Positions 1 to 7,290 of a DNA stretch of 51,907 nt are shown here, in pieces. The notes under the pieces are model-generated. The model was not told the origin of the DNA. It saw only the letters and a program-made list of their open reading frames with translations, and did not search any database. The stretch spans positions 1-51,907 of the forward strand of contig RDZR01000040.1 in assembly GCA_004294095.1 (NCBI GenBank), given 5' to 3'. The stretch's first letter is position 1. Each line of letters opens with the position of its first letter. A program made the position numbers and the translations under genes. The DNA comes from Verrucomicrobiota bacterium (GTDB lineage Bacteria > Verrucomicrobiota > Verrucomicrobiia > Verrucomicrobiales > Akkermansiaceae).

Positions 1-300
1 ACTTGGAGGCAAGTCGCCGATCGCATCAAACACCAAACGGAAGTCTATGATTGGGAATTTCTATTTTTAGGTGCCGGAATCGATGCCATTGCCACTGCCA
101 CCATTCTGAATGTGCATCAAGATAACGCCACCCAATATTCCGCAGACGCAGCAGGACAAGCCGCAGCCATGGCCTCAATTTCCCGCAAGCAAATCGCCAG
201 CCGCGCGAAAAAATACGGCATGGCTTCCGACGAACAACTCCGCGATGCCGATGCCCCGCTCGACACGATCCTCAAAGAGGAAGACGGCAAGCGCAGGTAA
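1..300 (+). CDS. C-terminal end of a vWA-domain-like protein (partial)
   Basis: The reading frame is open from the first base of the window and ends at TAA 298-300, giving about 99 residues; the start lies outside. The segment contains VYDWEFLFLGAGIDAIATA followed by a serine/alanine-rich tail. This resembles the C-terminus of bacterial von Willebrand factor A proteins in which a strand such as WEFIFLGANIDA precedes the last helices. The metal-binding MIDAS motif, which would sit upstream, is not visible, so the family call rests on the C-terminal motif alone. Methionines at 112 and 170 are internal, because the open frame extends past them to the window edge. A terminator-like hairpin follows at 368-420. 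The function is unknown. Confidence 0.55.
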   Translation, partial: TWRQVADRIKHQTEVYDWEFLFLGAGIDAIATATILNVHQDNATQYSADAAGQAAAMASISRKQIASRAKKYGMASDEQLRDADAPLDTILKEEDGKRR

Positions 301-367
301 TTTTTAGGGCTAACCTAACACATCCACTTTTTTCAGCCGCGTCGCTCAGCGCCGCGAGCCCCAAAGT

Positions 368-420
368 CGTCAAGTGCTGCGCTCCCCCCACCCTTGCGTC
401 CAGTGCTTGACGATTTTTTA
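368..420 (+). terminator. Rho-independent terminator candidate
   Basis: CGTCAAG at 368-374 pairs with CTTGACG at 406-412, and CTG/CAG extends the stem on the inside after a mismatch. A run of six T follows at 414-419. It lies about 70 bases after the vWA-like gene and is correctly oriented to end its transcription. The loop is long, about 25 bases, so strength is uncertain. Confidence 0.55.
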
Positions 421-678
421 AGCATCACCATCGCCCACAAGGCGATCAGCCCGCTCTAACTTTTTTTATCCATTAATGATCTAAATATCTTAGATCTAAT
501 CACATATGAAAAACGGCACATCCCTGCTTTTCTAACAATCTAACACCCTCGCCACGGCACCGCTCTCATTCGCCATCACTTCCCACTCTGTTCCCCATGC
601 GCTTCTACGCCCACACCTCCAAATTCCCTGGCGGAAAAACCCCACAACTCGTCGCCAAGCGAGTGATTACGAACAAGA

Positions 679-933
679 TCACCTCGATCCCGCCCATTCA
701 AATTCATGCGCCAAATCACCTGCCGTCAGCGGGCGCTCGATGCGACGCTCCCCAAGCAATTCCTCGGACTCACGGCGCGTCAAATCCGCCATTTCTGCCG
801 CCTTGCCTGCCGACAAAATCCCTCGCGCATACAGCGACAGCGCGAGTTCCCTCGTCAGCTCATGAGTCAGGTCCGCCGCACTCATCGAAGCCGAGGATAT
901 TACCGAATCTGGAATCTCCATGGTCAGTCGCAT
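679..933 (-). CDS. UPF0175 family antitoxin-like protein
   Basis: An 84-residue protein with the UPF0175 pattern: N-terminal MRLTMEIPDSV, then a helical segment ALSLYARGILSAGKAAEMADL and a C-terminal ELLGERRIERPLTAGDL. Members of this family are usually small antitoxins, or antitoxin-like DNA-binding proteins, encoded just upstream of a PIN-like DUF3368 toxin. Here the sequence after the stop (minus strand, below 679) does not encode a recognisable toxin, so the gene seems orphaned. It is transcribed away from the cas operon. Bases 300-678 contain only the terminator of the previous gene and no supportable CDS. Confidence 0.75.
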   Translation of the reverse strand: MRLTMEIPDSVISSASMSAADLTHELTRELALSLYARGILSAGKAAEMADLTRRESEELLGERRIERPLTAGDLAHEFEWAGSR

Positions 934-1103
934 GTCGAAAATTTACCTTCGAATTACTGATTTTACAATCTTCAACCCGATCCTGCCCCGACGAATCGGG
1001 CGGTGGGAATAGAATGGCAGCTGTGACGACAATCTCTTCTGACCTTTTTCCGCTATCCAACCGTCGTTTTTGCAACATCCCCCAATCCCACCCTCAGTCA
1101 TCG

Positions 1104-1212
1104 AGTCTCCACAGACAAGAGAAGGTGCCCCGGGGAAATCTTGTTACCGCAGTTCATACACTGCGAACGCCTATGAACTTCAATGAGACCCCGGGGCTAG
1201 GGGACTCTCTCA
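1104..1212 (-). CRISPR. Solitary degenerate repeat-spacer-repeat unit (CreR/CreA-like candidate)
   Basis: Read on the minus strand, 1212-1177 is a degenerate copy of the array repeat. It ends GGTCTCATTGAAGT where the array repeat ends GGTCTCATTGAAGC, so 13 consecutive bases are identical, including seven of the eight bases of the crRNA 5' handle. A hairpin precedes it (GAG.CCCC pairing with GGGG.CTC, loop of about 7), the same design as the array repeat with different stem bases. Then come exactly 37 bases (1176-1140), the modal spacer length of the main array. After that 1139-1104 begins ATTTCC, as the array repeat does, and diverges. The unit lies alone, about 11 kb from the array, in opposite orientation and upstream of the cas genes. 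By analogy with CreR/CreA RNAs of other type I systems, I infer a guide RNA that regulates a promoter. A dead relic of an old array is the alternative. Confidence 0.65.
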
Positions 1213-1235
1213 GATAACGGAATACCTGTCAATTT

Positions 1236-1268
1236 TTAATACTGCAAAATTTATTTAATACTGCAAAA
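1236..1268. repeat. Two direct repeats TTAATACTGCAAAA in the cas promoter region
   Basis: TTAATACTGCAAAA occurs at 1236-1249 and again at 1255-1268, 19 bases apart (about two helical turns), so both copies face the same side of the helix. The second copy begins with the putative -35 element of the cas promoter. This layout suits a dimeric repressor, or a duplicated promoter element. No matching regulator gene is identified in the window. Confidence 0.6.
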
Positions 1269-1276
1269 GCATATGA
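1240..1276 (-). promoter_or_regulatory. Partial protospacer for the solitary spacer, overlapping the cas promoter
   Basis: On the minus strand this site begins TCATATGCTTTTGCAGT. The spacer of the solitary unit begins TCATAGGCGTTCGCAGT. They match at 14 of the first 17 positions, with mismatches at 6, 9 and 12; positions 6 and 12 are ones that Cascade-bound guides leave unpaired. Beyond position 17 the match fades. Partial seed-end pairing is what known promoter-repressing CreR/CreA guides show. The trinucleotide 5' of the site (PAM side) is TAG, which is not the TTN reported for Geobacter type I-G. The footprint would cover the -35 element and most of the spacer of the presumed cas promoter. 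Confidence 0.55.
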
Positions 1277-1283
1277 CTATATT
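1255..1283 (+). promoter_or_regulatory. Candidate cas operon promoter
   Basis: TTAATA (1255-1260), a 17-base gap, then TATATT (1278-1283) form a plausible sigma-70-type promoter reading toward the small ORF at 1323 and cas7 at 1502. The surrounding stretch 1230-1290 is very AT-rich compared with its flanks. The predicted start would fall near 1290. The -35 match is weak, so the call rests mainly on the -10 element, position and AT content. Confidence 0.45.
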
Positions 1284-1322
1284 TTTTCTTGCTTCCAATT
1301 CTCAGCGGGATAGATTCAACCG

Positions 1323-1505
1323 ATGTCAAACTCCTGTAAAAGCCCCAGCAGCAGCGAACGTCACCACTACGATCTGCCGACAGGAAATCCCTACGGTAAA
1401 TCAGGCGAAGAGAAATTCCTTACGCTCGAAGACGCCTACGAAAAAGAATTCGCCGCAAAATCAAAGCCAACTTCTCCCATTTCTCCAAAACTGAATATTC
1501 CATGA
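1323..1505 (+). CDS. Small 60-residue protein preceding cas7, unknown function
   Basis: Encodes 60 residues, hydrophilic and rich in Ser, Lys and Glu, with YDLPTGNPYGKSGEEKF in the middle; no known domain is recognised. Its stop codon overlaps the cas7 start in the arrangement ATGA (1502-1505), which usually indicates translational coupling in a real operon. It is the first ORF after the candidate promoter. No clear Shine-Dalgarno sequence precedes the ATG. A second frame (1273-1494) overlaps it and has a less protein-like composition. It could be a leader peptide, a small accessory subunit, or a chance ORF. Confidence 0.45.
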   Translation: MSNSCKSPSSSERHHYDLPTGNPYGKSGEEKFLTLEDAYEKEFAAKSKPTSPISPKLNIP

Positions 1506-2716
1506 AACACACCACACTCCACCAAGCCGTCCAATCCGCCGCCGGCCTCCGGCTTCGTCTCCGCCTCCAGCCGCTCTACGGTCAGGGAGAAATCATCTTC
1601 CCTTGCACCGTTGCAGGCGGGAAGTATCAAACATCCAAGCGCCGCATTCCCGGTTTCGAGAATTCTGTCGAGTGCACCATCATCGACAGTGTCCAAAGTC
1701 AGGCCAATCGCATGGAGGACGCTCTGCTAGCCGACATCCGCGCGGGAAACATCTTCCTCCCCCACATCGTCACGGACTTTTCCGGCATCGGGAACGACTT
1801 GGAAAAAGCCATTGGTGCGATCACCTGCTTTGAAGCGCCTCACCGCATTTTTGACGCAATTATCCGCGATTCAGTCAACGCCGAAGGAAAGCATTTTCCT
1901 TTCACCAAGGAAGGTAAAGCAGCCATCAAGGCAAACTCCAAAAACGCCACCGCCGTCTATGAAATCTCGCCTGCCAGCCTCCTGTTCGGAAGCTGGGACT
2001 CAACGGGCATTTCAGGCGGCCTCGGCGAGAAATATACCCGCTGTGTAGTGAGTGAGTTGGCGGCAGTGAACATTGAGAAGGAAACATTCCGGGCGGGAAC
2101 CAGAGAGGATCCTTTGAATATTGCAAAAGAGTCCTTCGCTGCCTCAATGAAATCCGAAGCAGGAAAGAATGATGACGCTTGGACTGCTCTTGCGGTCAAG
2201 GCTGCCGCAAAAAAGAAGAAGTTGGAAAACGCATCCGACATCAACCACAGCAGCGTTCCATGGGACGGAGAAAATAAAACAACCAAAGAGATGCACGGCG
2301 GCGTAACCTGCGACTACATCCAGCAGTCCACCACCATCTCCTTTGCCGCCCTGCGCCAGCTTCATTTCCTGGTCGACAGCAAAGATCTCTCCTCCTACGG
2401 CCAAACCGTTCTCGCCGCCATCGCCTTGCATGCCGCCGCTCTGAACGTCGAGCGGGGTTGGCACCTGCGCTCACGCTGTGATCTGATCCACGATGATGGG
2501 GCAAAACCAGAATGGGTGTTGCTTGGCGCTTCATCGAGCCAAGAAGCACTCACCACGGACATTACCCGCCAAATTCTCAACGAGTCCATCGAACAAGCAA
2601 ATACGGCCGGACTCACATGGAGAGATACCCCGATCCAACTCACCCCATCCCCCGCCCTGCGCGAGCTGGTCATCAATTCCCAGAAAGCCCATCGCGAAAC
2701 CGCACCTGCCGAATAA
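1502..2716 (+). CDS. csb1: Cas7 backbone protein of type I-G (Csb1, GSU0053 family)
   Basis: 404 residues. It carries the hallmarks of the GSU0053/Csb1 family: DSVQSQANRMEDAL near residue 61, the segment FEAPHRIFDAIIRDS around residue 110, and PASLLFGSWDSTGISGG around residue 155. Csb1 is the Cas7-type RAMP protein that polymerises along crRNA in the type I-G (I-U) Cascade. The family is close to 300-400 residues, so the gene is intact. The start at 1502 overlaps the preceding small ORF by four bases, and csb2 begins 1 base after its stop, so the genes are co-transcribed. Its position as first large cas gene agrees with the loss of a separate cas6: processing is expected from the next gene. 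Confidence 0.93.
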   Translation: MKHTTLHQAVQSAAGLRLRLRLQPLYGQGEIIFPCTVAGGKYQTSKRRIPGFENSVECTIIDSVQSQANRMEDALLADIRAGNIFLPHIVTDFSGIGNDLEKAIGAITCFEAPHRIFDAIIRDSVNAEGKHFPFTKEGKAAIKANSKNATAVYEISPASLLFGSWDSTGISGGLGEKYTRCVVSELAAVNIEKETFRAGTREDPLNIAKESFAASMKSEAGKNDDAWTALAVKAAAKKKKLENASDINHSSVPWDGENKTTKEMHGGVTCDYIQQSTTISFAALRQLHFLVDSKDLSSYGQTVLAAIALHAAALNVERGWHLRSRCDLIHDDGAKPEWVLLGASSSQEALTTDITRQILNESIEQANTAGLTWRDTPIQLTPSPALRELVINSQKAHRETAPAE

Positions 2717-2717
2717 T

Positions 2718-4328
2718 ATGTCCCTCACCCTATCGCTACAATTCCCCGCAGGGAGGTATGTGGCGGCATCGTGGGGCAACCGGGACGAGGTAGAATGGCC
2801 ACCTCACCCGGCCAGGCTTTGTCTTGCCCTCATCGATGTCCTCCACAAATCCGGAAACACAGAACCATCACGTAAGGCCTTATCCTGGTTTTTTGGCCAG
2901 GCTCCTCCCGTCATTGTCATTCCTGACAAACATCTTGCCGACGAACAACTGCTCGACGGAATTTATGTGCCGCAGAATCCCTCCGCAGCCGAAAACGGCA
3001 TCAAACACCCGCGCAAAGCACGTTCGTTTCCCACCGTCTTTCTCGATCCCGACCAGCCCACCGTCTTTTTCCACTGGCGCGATGCGGAGCTGCCACAAGC
3101 CATCCGTGATTCTCTCGGGAAACTCGTTTCATCGTTGCCTCGCTTCGGTCATTCCCACTCCCTCGTCATCGCAACCCTTTCCGATGAACTGCCGCCTGTC
3201 GGTGATGAATGGCGAGTGATTCGGCCTTTGGAGTCCAACCAACCCTGCACACCGGAATTCCGTCTGCGGGTCAATTGGGACGGCTTGCTGGAATCAGCTG
3301 AAGACGCGTTTGATGCCGATGCCCGAAGTAAAGAAATGGACAGCCTCATCGATACGGCAGCGCGAACCGCAAGGCCAGATAAACCCCTCAAGCCCGCAGC
3401 CTCGCCGCGCGGCCGCCACGATCCCCGCCACCGCTGGCATGGATACTCAGAGGAATGGAAATCCGCGCTCGCCACCACACCATGGGACAACCGTTTTCTC
3501 GTTCTAAAACAAATAGAAGGGACACGCATGGGTCTGCCATCCACTTGGCAGCTCACCGAAGTCTTCCACAAGACCTTGCTAAAACGCTGGCATGATAACC
3601 CATCACTCGGCCCCATCCCATCTTGGATCAGTGGCCACGCGGCGGGCGAACCCGGCGAAGCAACCGCCCCGACCACATCCTGCCATCTATCTATTTTCCC
3701 GCTCGCATTCGTCGGGAGGGAACATGCCACTGGCCATTTGCTGGGTCTTGGAATCGCCCTGCCCGCACCCGAGGCAATCGGCATGAATACCGCCGATTTC
3801 CGCATCCAATGGCGACAGATGCTCGGCGCGCTGTTAGATGAAGGCGGAGTGATCACCCTCACCCCACCCGACAATGCTTGGAAAATCCGTCTCGCTCCCG
3901 AGGAATTACCTGATCCAAGACAAGCTCTGCGGCCTTCTCGTTGGACCAAGCCCAGCTCGAAATGGCATACTGTCACCCCGATTATCCTCGATCGACACCC
4001 CAAGCCGCATTTCGGAAAAGACCCAGCCGCTTGGCATGAGAGCTGTGTGAAAATCATCGGCGAAGCCTGCCAACGCATCGGATTGCCCATCCCGGAGCAT
4101 ATCGATGTTTCACCTCATTCACCGTTGCCGGGCGTGCCAGCCGCCTTTGCCTTCGCAGCACCCACCGCCCGCTCAGGGCGTCCGCCGCGTTTCCACATTC
4201 ACGCCAGCATCCAATTTTCTGAACCCGTTGAAGGCCCCCTACTCTTGGGAGCTGGTCGCTATCGCGGCTACGGGCTGTGCCTTCCTATCCAATCTAAATC
4301 ATCTCATTCCGATGAAACCTTTTCCTAA
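2718..4328 (+). CDS. csb2: Cas5-Cas6 fusion of type I-G (Csb2, GSU0054 family)
   Basis: 536 residues from ATG 2718, one base after the cas7 stop; the open frame extends upstream to 2493 but that part lies inside cas7. The N-terminal half (MSLTLSLQFPAGRYVAASW) is Cas5-like. The C-terminal part ends with the glycine-rich loop LLLGAGRYRGYGLCLP, typical of Cas6-type RAMP domains. In type I-G this single protein caps the crRNA 5' handle and cleaves the repeat hairpin. The array repeats carry a 6-bp stem suited to such cleavage, which would leave the 8-nt handle ATTGAAGC. The gene overlaps the cas3 start by 17 bases. Confidence 0.9.
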   Translation: MSLTLSLQFPAGRYVAASWGNRDEVEWPPHPARLCLALIDVLHKSGNTEPSRKALSWFFGQAPPVIVIPDKHLADEQLLDGIYVPQNPSAAENGIKHPRKARSFPTVFLDPDQPTVFFHWRDAELPQAIRDSLGKLVSSLPRFGHSHSLVIATLSDELPPVGDEWRVIRPLESNQPCTPEFRLRVNWDGLLESAEDAFDADARSKEMDSLIDTAARTARPDKPLKPAASPRGRHDPRHRWHGYSEEWKSALATTPWDNRFLVLKQIEGTRMGLPSTWQLTEVFHKTLLKRWHDNPSLGPIPSWISGHAAGEPGEATAPTTSCHLSIFPLAFVGREHATGHLLGLGIALPAPEAIGMNTADFRIQWRQMLGALLDEGGVITLTPPDNAWKIRLAPEELPDPRQALRPSRWTKPSSKWHTVTPIILDRHPKPHFGKDPAAWHESCVKIIGEACQRIGLPIPEHIDVSPHSPLPGVPAAFAFAAPTARSGRPPRFHIHASIQFSEPVEGPLLLGAGRYRGYGLCLPIQSKSSHSDETFS

Positions 4329-7290
4329 TTTCGCCACCTTCTTCCAATCCATCTGGGCCTACGATCCCTTTCCATGGCAAGAGCGAATGGCGGAGGAAAC
4401 CGCCTCAGGCAAGTGGCGGGAATGGGTTACTCTCCCCACCGGCACTGGAAAAACCACGGTGATCGATATTGCCATCTACAATCTTGCACGCCAAGCCGCA
4501 CAGCCATCAGATCCACGCACCGCACCAGTGCGCATCGTCTTCGCCGTCAATCGCCGCATCGTCGTCGATGAAGCTTACGAACGAGCCAAAACCATTGCAG
4601 CAAAACTATCTATCGCCTGTGGGCAGCGCAAGAATGAGGACTTCGAGGACACAAAATTCCATCTTACTGGGACGCAGAAATCTCAACTAGAACCCGTAGC
4701 CCTAGCCCTTCAAAATCTCTCCGGCATAGAAAATGGTTCTCCCCTCGAAACCTACCCGCTACGCGGCGCAACTTTCACCGACCATTCATGGGCTCGAACG
4801 CCCACCCAGCCCCTGGTCATCACCACCACCCTCGACCAACTCGGCTCACGCCTGCTATTCCGTGGCTATGGAGTGTCCGCCTATGCCCGCCCCATCCACG
4901 CCGCTTTGCTCGCCAACGATTGCCTTCTCATTCTTGATGAAGCCCACACTGCCAAAGCCTTCTCGCAAACCCTCAATTCCGTCGCCGAACTCCGGAAGCA
5001 AGCCACAGAAGAAATCGAACTCCCCTTCGCCGCCGTCCAACTGACCGCCACGCCGCCGCCCGAAGTTCTTGACCCTTTCTCACTCGACCACGCTGACCGC
5101 CAAGACCCCACCATAATAGCCCGTTTGAGTGCATCCAAGCCCACCGAGCTGATGCCCGTCGTGGAAGGCGCAAAAGGTAAAGCCCGCCATAAAAAATTGG
5201 CCGACGACATGGGAGCCAAAGCTATCTCATTTCTAGGAGAAAACCACCGTCGCATCCTCATCGTCGTCAACCGCGTCGCCACGGCCGAGGCGCTCTTCGA
5301 GAGACTCAAGAAAGGGCACGATGCTAAAGTCTTACTCCTCACCGGTCGCCTGCGTCCCATGGATCGGGATGTCCTGATCGATAGCCTCAACGACACCTAT
5401 CAACTCAAGTCGAAAAATCCCCCCGCCGATGGCCCTAAACTCATCCTCCTCGCCACCCAATGCATTGAAGTTGGTGCCGATTTCGACTTCGATGCCCTGA
5501 TCTCCGAACTAGCCCCCCTCGACTGCCTACGCCAGCGCTTCGGGCGCCTCAATCGACAAGGCCGAAAAATTCCAGCACCCGCCGCGATCTTCACTCCAGA
5601 GGAAGCAGTCGGTTCCATTAAACCCGATCCGCTCTACGGCGATTGTCTTCCTGTCGTGCTTGCGTGGCTCAATCTAGCACGCGGCGAAAATGCTACCATC
5701 GACTTCGGACTAGACGCAATGCAGGAAAGTATTCTGAAAACGCAGGACTTTGATAGACTCCTCGCCCCTTCTGCCGACGCGCCGATCTTGCTCGCTCCCC
5801 ATCTTGATCTGCTTTGCCAAACATCGCCCGAGCCGCACGTCTCCCCCGATCCTGCGCTCTACACCCATGGCCCCGGCCGCAACTTCCCCGAAATTTCCGT
5901 CGTCCTGCGAGCGGATATTGGCGATTCATCCAAAGCCGCCGAGATTCTCAGAACCGTTCCACCTATTGGCACGGAAGCAGCCACCGTCCCCTTGCACCAC
6001 GCTCGAACATGGTTGGAAAACCCGACCGCCACGAACGACAACAGCGGCGATGCTCCCGAACAATCCATCGACGAATATCGCAAAGGCGAACTCGAAGTCA
6101 CTGGAGCCTTCCGCTTCTCATCCGGGGAAGCCACTCCGATTCAAAAATCCAACGAACTGCGGACTGGCGACATCCTCGTTCTCTCCACCCAGTTGAATCG
6201 CGATTGGCTGAAGGCTCTCTTTCCTATCCCTGAATCGGAAGAAGACGAACCCTGCCCGCTCGATCAATTCGAACGCGCATACCTACTCTCACGTGACCGA
6301 CTCTCCATCCGATTCCACAAAAAAATCCGCGACGAACTCCGTCAGCACCTCATCTCTGATGAGGCTCGCATCCGCTTTGAGGAAATCACAAACCCTCTCT
6401 TTGAACCCGATGAGGACGAAGAACGTTGGGTGTTTAACGAGAAAGATTGGAAGGAGAAAATGCCAGAACTCTCCGCCTTCCTAGCAGAATACCTAAGTGC
6501 AGATCACCCTTTGAAATCAATATGGGATGCAGCCGCCAAGCGATCGAAGGGCGACTGGAAAGCCATTCCTTTTCCCTCAAAATCCATCGACGGAGTCCTT
6601 TTCACCAACCGCACTCGCGTGGGAGCCACCCCATGGCCGCTCGATCCTGCGGATCTAGGACAGCAGGGCAACTCCAGCAATCGAACCGTGCTTCTTGATG
6701 ACCACTCGGCAGCGGTTTCTTCCCGCGCGGCATCCAACGCCAAAGGTCTCGCCGAACATCTCCGGCAAACCCTCCGCGATGCCGGCGCCACCCACGACCT
6801 CGGCAAGCTCGATCCCCGCTTCCAAGCGATGCTCCACGGTTGTTCGCTACAAGCCGCCGCAGCAAAGCCCACACTCGCCAAAAGCGAACCGTGCAGCCAA
6901 GCCATGGCGAAGAATTTCCGCAAACTTGCCGAACTCCCCGAAGGCTTCCGCCACGAACTGCTCTCCGCACTCATCGTTGCCGAATCTAAAGCCTTCGCCA
7001 CCCACACCGAGCCAGCTCTCCTCCTCCATCTCATCGCCAGCCATCACGGACGCTGCCGCGCCATGGCGCCCGTCATCCACGATGCCAGCCCAGAACCCTT
7101 TGACGCACCCCTAGATGCTGAAACCATTCGCTTCGCGGGCAAAGACTGTCCGCTAGCCCACCTTTCGGACGGCGTCGCAAAAAGATTCTGGCAGTTGAAC
7201 CGCCGCTTCGGTTGGTGGGGCTTGCCTTACCTCGAATCCCTCCTCCGTCTCGCCGACCAATACGAAAGCGCCAACCCGGAAAAGCCATGA
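4312..7290 (+). CDS. cas3: Cas3 helicase-nuclease, helicase first and HD domain C-terminal
   Basis: 992 residues from ATG 4312 (MKPFPNF), which overlaps csb2 by 17 bases; the longer frame from 4105 lies inside csb2. Walker A LPTGTGKT has its lysine near residue 47, the DEAH box is at 209-212, TATPP follows as motif III, and the arginine-finger motif QRFGRLNR is near 408. The HD nuclease motif THDLGK is at about 827-832, with a later HH near the C-terminus (ASHHGRCRAM). Helicase-then-HD is the order found in type I-G, the reverse of type I-E. All key residues are present, so target degradation should work. Cas3 is recruited by Cascade after R-loop formation. The gene ends in an ATGA overlap with cas8. 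Confidence 0.93.
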   Translation: MKPFPNFATFFQSIWAYDPFPWQERMAEETASGKWREWVTLPTGTGKTTVIDIAIYNLARQAAQPSDPRTAPVRIVFAVNRRIVVDEAYERAKTIAAKLSIACGQRKNEDFEDTKFHLTGTQKSQLEPVALALQNLSGIENGSPLETYPLRGATFTDHSWARTPTQPLVITTTLDQLGSRLLFRGYGVSAYARPIHAALLANDCLLILDEAHTAKAFSQTLNSVAELRKQATEEIELPFAAVQLTATPPPEVLDPFSLDHADRQDPTIIARLSASKPTELMPVVEGAKGKARHKKLADDMGAKAISFLGENHRRILIVVNRVATAEALFERLKKGHDAKVLLLTGRLRPMDRDVLIDSLNDTYQLKSKNPPADGPKLILLATQCIEVGADFDFDALISELAPLDCLRQRFGRLNRQGRKIPAPAAIFTPEEAVGSIKPDPLYGDCLPVVLAWLNLARGENATIDFGLDAMQESILKTQDFDRLLAPSADAPILLAPHLDLLCQTSPEPHVSPDPALYTHGPGRNFPEISVVLRADIGDSSKAAEILRTVPPIGTEAATVPLHHARTWLENPTATNDNSGDAPEQSIDEYRKGELEVTGAFRFSSGEATPIQKSNELRTGDILVLSTQLNRDWLKALFPIPESEEDEPCPLDQFERAYLLSRDRLSIRFHKKIRDELRQHLISDEARIRFEEITNPLFEPDEDEERWVFNEKDWKEKMPELSAFLAEYLSADHPLKSIWDAAAKRSKGDWKAIPFPSKSIDGVLFTNRTRVGATPWPLDPADLGQQGNSSNRTVLLDDHSAAVSSRAASNAKGLAEHLRQTLRDAGATHDLGKLDPRFQAMLHGCSLQAAAAKPTLAKSEPCSQAMAKNFRKLAELPEGFRHELLSALIVAESKAFATHTEPALLLHLIASHHGRCRAMAPVIHDASPEPFDAPLDAETIRFAGKDCPLAHLSDGVAKRFWQLNRRFGWWGLPYLESLLRLADQYESANPEKP

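Noticed and set aside
597-1217. 206-residue plus-strand ORF
   Set aside because: It runs antisense to the UPF0175 gene and through the solitary CRISPR unit; composition is Pro/Ser/Arg-rich and no family is recognised.
1273-1494. 73-residue ORF overlapping the small ORF at 1323
   Set aside because: Its start would lie at or before the candidate promoter's -10, and it is not coupled to cas7; the 1323 frame is the better candidate.
3149-4090. 313-residue minus-strand ORF inside csb2
   Set aside because: It is antisense to a conserved cas gene and shows no domain.
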